Translations under genes and position numbers: made by a program
Part shown: piece by piece, positions 22,686 to 35,324 of the stretch
How the letters are laid out: each line of letters opens with the position of its first letter
How positions within the stretch are numbered: position 1 is the first letter of the stretch
NCBI GenBank assembly: GCA_037176705.1
Contig: CM073889.1
Coordinates: forward strand, 52,197,596-52,261,595
Origin: Molossus alvarezi
Lineage: Eukaryota; Chordata; Mammalia; Chiroptera; Molossidae
Direction of reading: 5' to 3'
Length of the DNA: 64,000 nt
The notes under the pieces: generated by a model
The model's input: only the letters and a program-made list of their open reading frames with translations
Databases searched by the model: none
Told to the model about the DNA's origin: nothing

Positions 22686-24281
22686 ATACCTATATATTTA
22701 CTATTTTAATCATTTAACCCAGCAAATCTCCAAAGCTTAAGTTACCAAAGACCTTGTAAAACTATCAAAAACCCTTTATTTCTCTGAGCACTGTACATTT
22801 AAAGTCTTTCTCTTCTTAACTTTACCTATGTAAGCACAGCCTTAGTGAATAAGCAGTAACAATTTAACAGCCTAAAAATAACTTAATTGTGTTTGCAAAA
22901 GAAAACAAGAATTACCAAAACATTAGATTAAAATCAGCAGAGTATTTTGACCTTATTGTCTTTTGCCCCAATAAGCAATATGGCAATAGTGGTGTTGGGC
23001 TTCTGCTCTTTAGCAAAAGCAATCTCATGACAAGTTCCACCCTTAAGCAAAATGGTGGAATTTAGCAATAACATGTGGCTAGCCAGGCTTTGTGGTTACT
23101 GGGGAAGATCACAATGGAGTTTCTATTGAGCATTTTCTCCCCCACCTTCCTTCTCAGCACAGACACATGGTTGGAGAAGAGCACCCCAAGCCTGCAGGTC
23201 TTGGGGTGGAGGATGGGGAAGTCTTCTCAGGTTATGTTTGGGGTACTTTGAGCTGTTCACAAGCACACTATTCTATGGAAGAAAAAAAGGTTGCTGGCAC
23301 CTAGGCTGGGGAATACTCCCAGAGGGCTGAGGTAGGCTCTGAGCTGCAGAAGCAGCAGGCCAGCCAGCATCCGATCATGAGCTTCCCTCTACATAGTTTT
23401 TCTTTAACTTACACAGGCCCTCTGCAACTTACATGAACCCTCTGTGACTTTCCTTTTTCTTCTTCTTAACTCATTCAGAAACACCCAGCCCCAGAACCAT
23501 CTATTTTCAACTCTATATCATTAAACTAAAGTTACTTTGCAATCAGACAAGAACTCCTACTGGTTCTTAAACAGAACAGACCTGTTTTCTTTTACTAATG
23601 AAGTATTTCAGGAGGCTAATGCCTTGAGAGGGAGAGCAGGGATGTTCCATGAGATTTAAAAAACTCTCAGCAGCTGCTGGGAAGTTCCTGCAATCTCTGC
23701 CACTTGGTCAGCTCATCACAAGTAGCTGGGTCCCCAGCTAAGTGGGAAATGCCCCCATCTTTAAACAAATTAAGCAAAATTACAGGCAAAGTAATACAAG
23801 ACAAAAACAAAACTACCCTAATATATGTACAATATTTACAAGTGCCCACTATAGACAGAAAACTCTTTGTGGCTTACCATGCACTGCCAAACAGAATACC
23901 AGACAGAATGCCAGATGAAATACCCTGCACCATGCAGAGCAAGTGTCTCAACCCTAAGCTAATCAAGCTTGGGTTCAGAGGCCAGGCAAGGACTGTAAGA
24001 GGTCACTTGCAACTAGGAGCCAATGAGGCTCACACCAGATAAGAGGCAACAAACAACAGACACATTTCATTACAGAATTACAGAGTTACAGAGCTACATA
24101 GTTACAGAACACTTGAATCAACTTTGGGTGGGACAATGGGAATTGCTGAGGCTGCAGCCAGGACTCAAAACAGGAAAAGAGTCTAGGCCTCAGCCCTAGG
24201 AACTCCCAGTCGTGGCAGCAAGTTGAATCCTGGTACTCACCCCAGAGGAGTCCCATTTGTCATCCTACCAGTCTCCAAAAA
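22686..24281 (-). mobile_element. ERV-B internal region, 5' part (decayed)
   Basis: About 1.6 kb of non-L1 DNA directly inside the ERV-B 5' LTR, where leader and gag would lie in a minus-strand provirus. No retroviral motif or long open frame survives. The primer-binding site would fall at about 24255-24281; on the minus strand it reads TGGAGACTGGTAGG or TGGTAGGATGACAA, and I cannot match either to a tRNA. Confidence 0.45.
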
Positions 24282-25001
24282 ATAAACCAGACAATAAATT
24301 GGTCCAGGCTGCCTGTCACTACTTGAGCCAATTAAGTAGAGGCAACGTTGAATTGTATATGAACATGTACTCTAATATTACTGGCAGTATGGAAGAGTAG
24401 CCAGGTCATCCTGCAAAACTCTGCTATCCAGTCTGGCCAGTGTGGCTCAGTGGTTGAGTGTCAAACCATGCACTGAGAGGTCACCGGTTTGATTTCTGGT
24501 CAGGACACATGCCCAGGTTGTGGGCCTGATCCCCAGTGTGGGGCATACAGGAGGCAGCCAATCGATGTTCTCTCTCATTGATGTTTCTCTCTGTCTTTCT
24601 AAAATGAATAAAGAAAAAAAATCTGCTCTCCACTCCTTTGATAGCCCTCACTTATAATAGGTATTACATGGGGAAGTAGGCAAAGAGAATAAGAATGGGT
24701 AAAACAGTTACAGATTATAGGCATGGGGAAGTAATGGGAACTGGGGAATGTGGGCTGTCTCCAAGGTTGTTAGTCTTTCCATGATTGGGGGTGGCAGCTT
24801 TCAAGTAAGGAGAATGGACAGCATTCCTGAGGAAAACTCCCAGAGTGTACATAGCTCCCAGCGAGGTCAGAATGGGCTTTCTTTATTAGAACAAAGCACA
24901 CAACTAACAGAGCAAGAATGTTCAACATTTTGTATAACTATGGATAGCACCCCACTATGATTAGTTCTCTATTGTTTTATTATTCTTTCCTACCCCTTTA
25001 A
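24282..25001 (-). mobile_element. ERV-B 5' LTR (copy B2), with SINE
   Basis: Second copy of the ERV-B LTR: 'ctacttgagccaattaagta', 'tataactatggatagcaccc' and the end 'taccccttta' align with B1. A SINE insertion at 24432 raises its length. It lies right of the internal region and is therefore the 5' LTR of the minus-strand provirus. Confidence 0.7.
24432..24621 (+). mobile_element. SINE type 2 in ERV-B LTR
   Basis: Forward copy with head 'tctggccagtgtggctcagt' and tail 'aaatgaataaagaaaaaaa'. Imperfect duplications 'tctgctatccag' and 'tctgctctccac' flank it. Confidence 0.85.
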
Positions 25002-25088
25002 CCCATTGTGCTCCACCAGCTCCTCACTTTGCATCAGGTGGATTTGGGAGAGTGTCTTGGAATTCCAGATCTCTTTGTTTTAAGGTAA
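25002..25088 (+). mobile_element. ERV-A leader, right part
   Basis: A short non-repeat stretch between ERV-B and L1-F, read as the continuation of the ERV-A leader from 7973. The 16 bases after it (25089-25104) are the left target duplication of L1-F. Confidence 0.4.
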
Positions 25089-25104
25089 AAGGTTTACTTT
25101 TTTA
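25089..25104. repeat. Target-site duplication of L1-F, left copy
   Basis: 'aaggtttactttttta', identical to 47210-47225. It proves that everything from 25105 to 47209 entered as, or later within, one L1 insertion. Confidence 0.9.
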
Positions 25105-28100
25105 TTTTATTTTTTCCTATTATTTTATTTTATTTTATTTTTTAAATTTTTTATTTATTTTTTTGTTACAGATATTTCTCCTTTTTACCCCATTGGCACC
25201 CCCCTCCCCACCCCACCGCCGCCCCATCCCCGGCTTAGTAGTCCATGTCCATGGGTCATGCATACATGCATGTAAGTTCTGTGGTTTATCTCTTCCCACC
25301 CCACCCCCGACCCCGCTTCTAAGGGATGTCATTCTGTGCCCTACTTCCATGTTTCTGGGTCTACCGTATTCCTCAAACTGTTATCTTCATTATATTCCAT
25401 ATATAAGTGAGATCATGTGGTATTTGTATTTTTCTGCTTGGCTGATTTCATCTAGGATAATACTTTCCAGGTCCCTCCATGTTGTCTCAAAGGATAAGAG
25501 ATCTTTCTTTCTTACCGCTGCATAGTACTCCATTGTGTATATTTACCACTGCTATTTTATCCATTCATCTACTGATGGACACTTCGGCTGATTCCAGATC
25601 TTAGCTATTGTAAATAGTGCAGCTATGAACATGGGGGTACATATATTCTTCCTGATTGGTGTTTCAGGCTTCTTAGGGTATATTCCTAGAATAGAGACCA
25701 CTGGGACAAATGGAAGTTCAATTTTTAATTTTTTGAGGTAACACCATATTGTTTTCCATAGCGGCTGCACCAGTCTGCATTCCCACCAGCAGTGTATTGG
25801 AGTCCCCTTTTCTCCACACCCTCTCCAACATTTGTTGTTTGATGATTTGTTGATGGTGGCCATTCTGACAGGTGTGAGGTGATACCTCATTGTTGTTTTA
25901 ATTTGCATCTCTCTGATGATTAGTGATGTTGAGCATTTCTTCATATGTCTTTTGGCCATTTGTATGTCCTGTTTGGAGAGGTGTCTCTTCAGCTCCTCTG
26001 CCCATTTTTTAATTGGGTTCTTTGTCTTCCTTTTGTTGAGTTGTATGAGCACTCTATATATATTGGAAATTAACCCCTTATCTGATACATCATTGGCAAT
26101 GATGTTCTCCCATACAGTGGGTTGCCTTTCCATTTTGATGATTGTTTCTTTTGCTGTGCAGAAGCTTTTTAGTTTGATGTAGTCCCATGTGTTCATTTTT
26201 TCCTTTGTTTCTGTTGCCTTAGGTGATGTATCAGTGAAAATTCTGCTCCATATGATATGTCCAAAATTTTGTTGCCTACATTTTCTTCTAGAATTTTTAT
26301 GGATTCACGGGTCACATTTAAGTCTTTTATGCATTTTGAGTTTATTTTTGCATATGGAGTAAGTTGATGGTCTAGTTTTATTTTTTTGCATGTACCTGTC
26401 CAATTTTCCCAACACCATTTATTAAAGAGGCTGTCTGTACTCCACTGTATGCTCTTGGCACCTTTGTCAAATATTAATTGAGCGTATTGCCTTGGGTCCA
26501 TTTCTGGGTTTTCAGTTCTGTTCCACTGGTCTATATGCCTGTTCTTGTGCCAGTACAAAGCTGTTTTGATTACAGTGGCTTTGTAGTATAATCTGATATG
26601 TGGTATTGTGATCCCACCTACTTTGTCCTTCTTTTTCAAGATTGCAGTGGCTATTCAGGGTCTTTTTTGGTTCCATATGAACTTTTGAAGTATTGTTCTA
26701 GTTCTGTGAAATATGCCATTGGTATTTTGATGGGGATTGCATTGAATCTATAGATTGCTTTGGGTAGTATGGACATTTTAATGATGTTAATTCTTCCAAT
26801 CCATGAACAGGGTATGTGCTTCCCCTTTTTTATATTTTCCTCTATTTCTTTTTTCAATGTCCTGTAGTTTTCTGCAAATAGGTCCTTTACTTATTTGGTT
26901 AAGTTTATTCCTAGGTATCTTAATTTTTGGGGGGCGATGGTAAATGGGATTGTTTTTTCAGTTTCTCTTTCTGTGAGTTCATCATTGGTGTACAAGAATG
27001 CTGTTGATTTCTTGACGTTAATTTTGTATTCTGCTACTTTGCCAAATTCATTTATTAAGTCTAGTAGATTTTTGATGGAGTCTTTAGGGTTTTTTATGTA
27101 TAATATCATGTCATCTGCAAATAATAACAGTTTCACTTCCTCCTTTCCAGTTTGGATCCCTTTTATTTTTTCCTCTTGTCTGACTGCGGTGGCTAAGACT
27201 TCCAGTACAATGTTAAATAAGAGTGGCGAAAGTGGACATCCCTGTCTTGTTCCTGTTCTTAATGGAAATGTTTTTAGTTTCTGTCCATTGAGTATGATGT
27301 TGGCTGTAGGTCTTTCATATATGGCCTTTATTATGTCGAGACATGATCCCTCTATTCCCACATTGCTGAGCGTTTTTATCAGAAATGGATGCTGGATTTT
27401 GTCGAATGCTTTTTCAGCATCTATTGATATGATCATGTGGTTTTTATTCTTCATTTTGTTTATGTGGTGTATCACATTTATTGATTTGCGAATATTGTAC
27501 CAGCTTTGCATCCCTGGAATGAATCCCACTTGGTCATGGTGAATAATTTTTTTGATGTATTGCTGGATCCAATTTGCTAATATTTTGTTGAGGATTTTGG
27601 CGTCTATGTTCATCAGGGATATTGGCCTGTAGTTTTCTTTCTTTGTAGTGTCTTTTTCTGGTTTTGGAATTAGAATTATGCTGGCCTCTTAGAAAGTGTT
27701 TGGAAGTCTTCCTTTTTCTTGAACTTTTGAAATAGTTTGAGGAGAGTGGGTGTTAATTCTTTTTTGAATGTTCAGTAAAACTCCCCCGTGAAGCCATCTG
27801 GGACTGGGCTTTTGTTTGCTGGGAGAGTCTTGATTACCTCTTCAATTTTCTTAGTTGTTTTTGGTCTGTTCAAGTTTTCTATCTCTACCTGGTCCAGTTT
27901 TGGGAGACTGTGTGTTTCTAGAAATTTGTCCATTTCGTTTAGATTGTCGAATTTGTTGCCATATAGTTATTCATATAGCTGTTAACGATCTTTTGTATTT
28001 CCGTGGTGTTGGTTGTGACTTCTCCTCTTTCATTTCTGATTTTGTGTATTTGGGTTCTCTCTCTTTGTTTCTTGGTGAGTCTAGCTAAGGGTCCATCAAT

Positions 28101-28155
28101 CTTGTTTATCTTTTCAAAAAACCAGCTCTTTGTTTCATTGATCCTTTGAATTGTT
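25105..28155 (-). mobile_element. L1-F, 3' part (3' UTR and ORF2 C-terminal two thirds)
   Basis: Starts with T-rich tail and a 3' UTR, then ORF2 read on the minus strand. It stops in the T-tract after 'gatcctttgaattg', where L1-G and L1-H inserted, and resumes at 36138 with 'ggtctctatgtcatttattt'. Together with 36138-38662 and 46913-47209 it sums to about 5.9 kb, a full-length L1. Confidence 0.9.
25552..27860 (-). pseudogene. L1-F ORF2, RT and C-terminal part, broken
   Basis: Open pieces are 27613-26891 (240 codons, RT with the catalytic block '..[12 protein letters not shown]'), 26857-26651, 26639-26193 and 26196-25552 (214 codons, C-terminus with [18 protein letters not shown]). At least three frame changes separate them. 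The N-terminal endonuclease part lies at 36138-37205. Confidence 0.85.
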
Positions 28156-30295
28156 TTTTTTTTTTTTTTTATGAATTTATTTATTTATTTATTTTTTTGT
28201 TACAGATATTTTACCTTTTTACCCCATTGGCACCCCCCCACCCCACCCTCCCTCCACCCTGTCCCCGGCTTAGTTGTCCATGTCCATTGGTCATGCATAC
28301 ATGCATATAAGTTCTGTGGTTTATCTCTTCCCACCCCCCCAACCCCCATCCCCTCTTCTGAGGGATGTCAGTCTGTGCCCTACTTCCATGTGTCTGGGTC
28401 TACTGTATTCCTCAGACTGTTATGTTCATTATATTCCGTATATAAGTGAGATCATGTGGTATTTGTCTTTTTCTGCTTGGCTTCTTTCACTTAGGATAAT
28501 ACTTTCCAGGTCCCTCCATGTTGTCTCAAAGGATAAGAGATCTTTCTTTCTTACCGCTGCATAGTATTCCATTGTGTATATGTACCACAGCTTTTTTATC
28601 CATTCGTCTACTGGTGGACACTTGGGCTGTTTCCAGATCTTAGCTATTGTAAATAGTGCTGCTATGAACATGGGGGTACATGTATTCTTCCTGATTGGTG
28701 TTTCAGGCTTCTTAGGGTATATTCCCAGCAGTGGGATCACTGGGTCAAATGGAAGTTCAATTTTTAATTTTTTGAGGTAGCACCATATTGTTTTCCATAG
28801 CGGCTGCACCAGTCTGCATTCCCACCAGCAGTGTATTAGAGTCCCCTTTTCTCCACACCTTCGCCAACACTTATTGTTTGATGATTTGTTGATGGTGGCC
28901 ATTCTGACAGGTGTGAGGTGATACCTCATTGTTGTTTTAATTTGCATCTCTCTGATGATTAGTGATGTTGAGCATTTCTTCATATGACTCTTGGCCATTT
29001 GTATGTCCTGTTTGGAGAGGTGTCTATTCAGCTCCTCTGCCCATTTTTTAATTGGGTTCTTTGTCTTCCTTTTGTGGAGTTGTATGAGCACTCTGTATAT
29101 ATTGGAAATTAACCCCTTATCTGATACATCATTGGCAATGATGTTCTCCCATACAGTGGGTTGCCTTTCCATTTTGATGATTGTTTCTTTTGCTGTGCAG
29201 AAGCTTTTGAGTTTGATGTAGTCCCATGTGTTCATTTTCTCCTTTATTTCTGTTGCCTTAGGTGATGTATCAGTGAAAATTCTGCTGCGTATGATGTCCG
29301 AAATTTTGTTGCCTACATTTTCTTCTAGAATTTTTATGGATTCACGGGTCACATTTAAGTCTTTTATCATTTTGAGTTTATTTTTGTGTATGGTGTAAGT
29401 TGATGGTCGAGTTTCATTTTTTTGCATGTAGCTGTCCAATTTTCCCAACACCATTTATTAAAGAGGCTGTCTTTACTCCACTGTATGCTCTTGCCACCTT
29501 TGTCAAATATTAATTGAGCATACTGCCTTGGGTCCATTTCTGGGTTTTCAGTTCCGTTCCACTGGTCTATATGCCTGTTCTTGTGCCAGTACCAGGCTGT
29601 TTTGGTTACAGTCGCTTTGTAGTATAACCTGATATCTGGTATTGTGATCCCTCCAACTTTGTTCTTCTTTTTCAAGATTGCTGTGGCTATTCGGGGTCTT
29701 TTTTGGTTCCATAAGAACTTTTGAAGTATTTGTTCTAGTTCTATAAAATATGTCGTTGGTATTTTGATGGGGATTGCATTGAATCTATAGATTGCTTTGG
29801 GTAGTATGGACATTTTAATGATGTTAATTCTTCCAATCCATGAACAGGGTATGTGCTTCCACTTTTTTATATCTTCCTCTATTTCTTTTTTCAATGACCT
29901 GTAGTTTTCTGCAAATAGGTCCTTTACTTCTTTGGTTAAGTTTATTCCTAGGTATCGTAATTTTTTTGGAGCGATGGTAAATGGGATTGTTTTTTCAGTT
30001 TCTCTTTCTGTGAGTTCATCATTGGTGTACAAGAATGCTGTCGATTTCTTGACGTTAATTTTGTATCCTGCTACTTTGCCAAATTCATTTATTAAGTCTA
30101 ATAGATTTTTGATGGAGTCTTTAGGGTTTTCTATGTACAATATCATGTCATCTGCAAATAATGACAGTTTCACTTCCTCCTTTCCAATTTGGATCCCTTT
30201 TATTTTTTCTTCATATCTGATTGCTGTGGCTAAGACTTCCAGTACAATGTTAAATAAGAGTGGCGAAAGTGGACATCCCTGTCTTGTTCCTGTTC
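28156..30295 (-). mobile_element. L1-G, young 5'-truncated L1
   Basis: Poly(T) at 28156, a 3' UTR with G-rich tracts on the minus strand, then ORF2 C-terminus to mid-RT, ending abruptly at 'cttgttcctgttctt'. Nearly identical to the same part of L1-H. It abuts the poly(A) end of L1-H, so both share one T-tract. Confidence 0.85.
28429..30173 (-). pseudogene. L1-G ORF2 fragment
   Basis: Two open pieces: 30173-29367 (268 codons, starting just before the RT FADD core) and 29454-28429 (341 codons, to the natural C-terminus '..[13 protein letters not shown]'). A small indel near 29370-29390 shifts the frame. Truncation removes the endonuclease and part of the RT. Confidence 0.85.
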
Positions 30296-30562
30296 TTTTT
30301 TTTTTTTTTTAATGAATTTTTATTTATTTTTTTGTTACAGACATTTTACCTTTTTACCCCATTGGCACCCCCCACCCCACCCCACCTCAACCCTGTCCCC
30401 GGCTTAGTTGTCCATGTCCATTGGTCATGCATACATGCATATAAGTTCTGTGGTTTATCTCTTCCCACCCCCCCACCCCCCATCCCCTCTTCTGAGGGAT
30501 GTCAGTCTGTGCCCTACTTCCATGTGTCTGGGTCTACTGTATTCCTCAGACTGTTATGTTCA

Positions 30563-33500
30563 TTATATTCCGTATATAAGTGAGATCATGTGGTATTTGT
30601 CTTTTTCTGCTTGGCTTCTTTCACTTAGGATAATACTTTCCAGGTCCCTCCATGTCGTCTCAAAGGATAAGAGATCTTTCTTTCTTACCGCTGCATAGTA
30701 CTCCATTGTGTATATGTACCACAGCTTTTTTATCCATTCGTCTACTGGTGGACACTTGGGCTGTTTCCAGATCTTAGCTATTGTAAATAGTGCTGCTATG
30801 AACATGGGGGTACATATATTCTTCCTGATTGGTGTTTCAGGCTTCTTAGGGTATATTCCCAGCAGTGGATCACTGGGTCAAATGGAAGGTCAATTTTTAA
30901 TTTCTTGAGGTAGCACCATATTGTTTTCCATAGCGGCTGCACCAGTCTGCATTCCCACCAGCAGTGTACTAGAGTCCCCTTTTCTCCACACCCTCGCCAA
31001 CACTTGTTGTTTGATGATTTGTTGATGGCGGCCATTCTGACAGGTGTGAGGTGATACCTCATTGTTGTTTTAATTTGCATCTCTCTGATGATTAGTGATG
31101 TTGAGCATTTCTGCATATGTCTCTTGGCCATTTGTATGTCCTGTTTGGAGAGGTGTCTATTCAGCTCCTCTGCCCATTTTTTAATTGGGTTCTTTGTCTT
31201 CCTTTTGTAGAGTTGTATGAGCACTCTATATATACTGGAAATTAACCCCTTATCTGATACATCATTGGCAATGATGTTCTCCCATACAGTGGGTTGCCGT
31301 TCCATTTTGATGATTGTTTCTTTTGCTGTGCAGAAGCTTTTTAGTTTGATGTAGTCCCATGTGTTCATTTTCTCCTTTATTTCTGTTGCCTTAGGTGATG
31401 TATCAGTGAAAATTCTGCTCCGTATGATGTCCGAAATTTTGTTGCCTACATTTTCTTCTAGAATTTTTATGGATTCACGGGTCACATTTAAGTCTTTTAT
31501 CCATTTTGAGTTTATTTTGGTGTATGGTGTAAGTTGATGGTCTAGTTTCATTTTTTTGCATGTAGCTGTCCAATTTTCCCAACACCATTTATTAAAGAGG
31601 CTGTCTTTACTCCACTGTATGCTCTTGCCACCTTTGTCAAATATTAATTGAGCGTATTGCCTTGGGTCCATTTCTGGGTTTTCAGTTCTGTTCCACTGGT
31701 CTATATGCCGGTTCTTGTGCCAGTACCAGGCTGTTTTGGTTACAGTCGCTTTGTAGTATAACCTGATATCTGGTATTGTGATCCCACCTACTTTGTTCTT
31801 CTTTTTCAAGATTGCTGTGGCTATTCGGGGTCTTTTTTGGTTCCATATGAACTTTTGAAGTATTTGTTCTAGTTCTATGAAATATGTCGTTGGTATTTTG
31901 ATGGGGATTGCATTGAATCTATAGATTGCTTTGGGCAGTATGGACATTTTAATGATGTTAATTCTTCCAATCCATGAACAGGGTATGTGCTTCCACTTTT
32001 TTATATCTTCCTCTATTTCTTTTTTCAATGACCTGTAGTTTTCTGCAAATAGGTCCTTTACTTCCTTGGTTAAGTTTATTCCTAGGTATCGTAATTTTTT
32101 TGGTGCGATGGTAAATGGGATTGTTTTTTCAGTTTCTCTTTCTGTGAGTTCATCATTGGTGTACACGAATGCCGTCGATTTCTTGACGTTAATTTTGTAT
32201 CCTGCTACTTTGCCAAATTCATTTATTAAGTCTAATAGATTTTTGATGGAGTCTTTAGGGTTTTCTATGTACAATATCATGTCATCTGCAAATAATGACA
32301 GTTTCACTTCCTCCTTTCCAATTTGGATCCCTTTTATTTTTTCTTCATGTCTGATTGCTGTGGCTAAGACTTCCAGTACAATGTTAAATAAGAGTGGTGA
32401 AAGTGGACATCCCTGTCTTGTTCCTGTTCTTAATGGAAATGTTTTTAGTTTCTGTCCATTGAGTATGATGTTGGCTGTAGGTCTTTCATATATGGCCTTT
32501 ATTATGTCGAGATATGATCCCTCTATTCCTACATTGCTGAGCGTTTTTATCAGAAATGGATGCTGGATTTTGTCGAATGCTTTTTCAGCATCTATTGATA
32601 TGATCATGTGGTTTTTATTCTTCATTTTGTTTATGTGGTGTATCACGTTTATTGATTTGCGAATATTGTACCAGCCTTGCATCCCTGGAATGAATCCCAC
32701 TTGGTCATGGTGAATAATTTTTTTGATGTATTTCTGGATCTGATTTGCTAGTATTTTGTTGAGGATTTTGGCGTCTATGTTCATCAGGGATATTGGCCTG
32801 TAGTTTTCTTTCTTCGTAGTGTCTTTTTCTGGTTTTGGAATTAGAATTATGCTGGCCTCATAGAACGTGTTTGGAAGTCTTCCTTCTTCTTGAATTTTTT
32901 GAAATAGTTTGAGGAGAATGGGTGTTAGTTCTTTTTGGAATGTTCGGTAAAACTCCCCCGTGAAACCATCTGGGCCTGGGCTTTTGTTTGCTGGGAGAGT
33001 CTTGATTACCTCTTCAATTTCCTTAGTTGTTATTGGTCTGTTCAAGTTTTCTATCTCTTCCGGGAATAGTTTTGGGAGACTGTGTGTTTCTAGAAATTTG
33101 TCCATTTCACTGAGATTGTCGAATTTGTTGCCATATAGTTGTGCATAGTAGTTGTTAACGATGTTTTGTATTTCTGTGGTGTTGGTTGTTACTTCTCCTC
33201 TTTCATTACTGATTTTGTGTATTTGGGTTCTCTCTCTTTGTTTCTTGGTGAGTCTAGCTAAGGGTCCATCAATCTTGTTTATCTTTTCGAAAAACCAGCT
33301 CTTTGTTTCATTGATCCTTTGAATTGTTTTTTTGGTCTCTATGTCATTTATTTCTGCTCTGATCTTTACTATTTCCTTCCTTTACTTGCTCTGGGGTTTT
33401 CTTTTTGTTTGCTTTCTAATTCTTTAAGTTGTGAGGTTAGACAGTCAATTAGAAATTTTTCTTGTTTTTTGAGGTAGGCCTGTAGTGCTATGAACTTCCC

Positions 33501-34385
33501 TCTCAGAACTGCTTTCGCTGCATCCCATAGATTTTGTGTTGTTGTGTGTTCATTTTCATTGGTTTCCAGGAAGTTTTTGATTTCTTCCTTGATCTCCTCG
33601 GTGACCCATTCATTGTTTAATAACATGCTATTTAGCCTCCATGTGTTGAAATGTCTTTGCATGTTCTTGTTGCAATTGATTTCTAGTTTCATGCCATTGT
33701 GATCTGAGAAGATGCTTGGTATGATTTCAATCTTCTTGAACTTGTAGAGATTTAGTTTGTGTCCTATCATGTGGTCTATCTTTGAGAATGTCCCATGTGC
33801 ACTTGAGAAGAATGTGTATTCTGTAGTTTTGGGGTGTAATTCTCTGTAGATATCTATTAAGTTCATTTGTTCTAGTGCTTCATTTAGAGTCTCTGTTTCA
33901 TTGCTAATTTTTTGCCTAGAGGATCTATCCAGTGCTGTCAACGGGGTGTTGAAGTCCCCTGCTATGATTGTATTGTTGTCGATTTCTCCTTGGAAGTTCT
34001 CCAGAAGATTTTTAATATATTTTGGTGCTCCTATATTGGGTGCATATATGTTTATCAAGGTTATATCTTCCTGTTGGATAGATCCTTTCAATATTATGTA
34101 GTGGCCGTCTTTGTCTCTAGTTATGGTCTTCATTTTGAAATCTATTTTATCAGATATGAGAATTGCTACCCCAGCTTTTTTTTGCTTTCCATTTGCTTGG
34201 AAAATTTTTTTCCATCCCTTCACTTTCAACCTATGTGAGTCTTTTGTTGAGAGGTGGGTCTCTTGTAAACAACATACAGATGAGTCATGCTTTCTTATCC
34301 AATCAGCTACTCTGTGTCTCTTTATGGGAGCATTCAATCCATTTACGTTTAAGGTGATTATTGATATGTACTTATTTATTGCCAT
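30563..34385 (-). pseudogene. L1-H ORF2, near-intact, two 1-base deletions
   Basis: Spans about 1275 codons, the usual L1 ORF2 length. The N-terminal APE-type endonuclease (codons 1-240) keeps LNVNGLN, QETHL, GDFNTPL and SDHNGMKLE, which hold its catalytic residues. The RT has FADDMILYI, and the C-terminus has a CX3CX7HX4C knuckle ([18 protein letters not shown]). A missing base near 33380 ends the first frame at 33369. The frame then stays open through the RT until a second missing base near 30868, and the last 80 codons are open to 30563. L1-F and L1-G carry the undeleted versions at these two sites. ORF2 nicks target DNA and primes reverse transcription there. Confidence 0.9.
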
Positions 34386-34430
34386 TTTTGTTTAGTGTGG
34401 TTCTATTTTTCTTCCCATTTCTACTGCTAA

Positions 34431-35324
34431 TTACAGCAGTCCTTTTAACATTTCTTGCAGTGCTGGTTTGGTGCTAATGTATTCCCTTAGCTTTTTTTTG
34501 TCTGGGAAGCTCTTTATTTGATCTTCTATTTTGAATGATAGCCTTGCTGGGTAGAGTAGTCTTGGATTCAGATTCTTGTTTTTCATGACTTTGATTACTT
34601 CATGCCATTCCCTTCTGGCCTGTAGTGTTTCTTGTGAGAAGTCAGCTGAGAGCCTTATGGGGTTCCCTTTGTAGGTAACCTGTTGCTTATCTCTTGCTGC
34701 TTTTAGGATTGTCTCTTTGTCTTTAATTTGTGGCATTTTAATTACTATGTGTCTTGGTGTGGGCCTGTTTGGGTTCTTCTTACTTGGGACTCTCTGTGCT
34801 TCTTGAACTTGAATGCCTTCTTCCTTCACCAAATTAGGGAAGTTTTCTCTCACTATTTTTTTGAATATATTCTCTATCCCTTGCTCCTTTTCTTCTTCTT
34901 CGGGGACTCCTATGATGCGAATATTATTACGTTTCCAGTTGTCCCATAGTTCTCTTAAGCTGTCTTCCTGTTTTTTAATAGTTTTTTCCTTTTGGTTTTC
35001 TGATTGGTTGATTTTTTCTACCCTGTCTTCTAATTCACTGATCCGGTCCTCAGCTTCCCCTACTCTGCTTTTTAAACCTTCCAATGTGTTTTTCATTTCT
35101 GATATGTCATTTTTTATCTCTTCTTGTTGGTTTTTAATTTCCATTTGGCTTATTTTCAGTGTCTCTATGTCCTTACTCATGCTGTTCAGCTTCCTCAAGA
35201 TCATGGCTCTGAATTCTAGCTCTGTTAACATGCCTAATTGCTCCACATTGATCTCATCTTCGGTGGAGGTGGCTTGCTCTTTCATTTGGCTTCTGTTTCT
35301 GTGTTTCACCATTTTAGCTATCAC
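34431..35324 (-). CDS. L1-H ORF1 protein, intact
   Basis: An uninterrupted frame of 297 codons, close to the usual ORF1p length. Residues about 1-130 are rich in E, K and L with heptad spacing and should form the trimeric coiled coil. An RRM follows around 'NNIRIIGVPEEEEKEQGIENIF', and the C-terminal domain includes 'RPTPRHIVIKM' and 'ARREWHEVIKVMKNKNLNPR'. The protein binds L1 RNA and acts as a nucleic-acid chaperone in the cytoplasmic L1 particle. ORF2 starts 45 bases downstream. This start aligns with the MVK/MIAK starts of the other copies. Whether it is expressed cannot be told. Confidence 0.9.
   Translation of the reverse strand: MIAKMVKHRNRSQMKEQATSTEDEINVEQLGMLTELEFRAMILRKLNSMSKDIETLKISQMEIKNQQEEIKNDISEMKNTLEGLKSRVGEAEDRISELEDRVEKINQSENQKEKTIKKQEDSLRELWDNWKRNNIRIIGVPEEEEKEQGIENIFKKIVRENFPNLVKEEGIQVQEAQRVPSKKNPNRPTPRHIVIKMPQIKDKETILKAARDKQQVTYKGNPIRLSADFSQETLQARREWHEVIKVMKNKNLNPRLLYPARLSFKIEDQIKSFPDKKKLREYISTKPALQEMLKGLL

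Noticed and set aside
23092..24042. Host exon candidates (70- and 112-codon + strand frames)
   Set aside because: No recognisable domain or splice context, and they lie antisense inside ERV-B.
24255..24281. ERV-B primer-binding site for tRNA-Arg or tRNA-Thr
   Set aside because: Partial matches only; several tRNAs fit equally poorly, so no assignment is made.
32066..32713. 215-codon + strand open frame (also at 26895 and 29932)
   Set aside because: It is the antisense shadow of the L1 ORF2 RT domain and recurs wherever that domain is kept.
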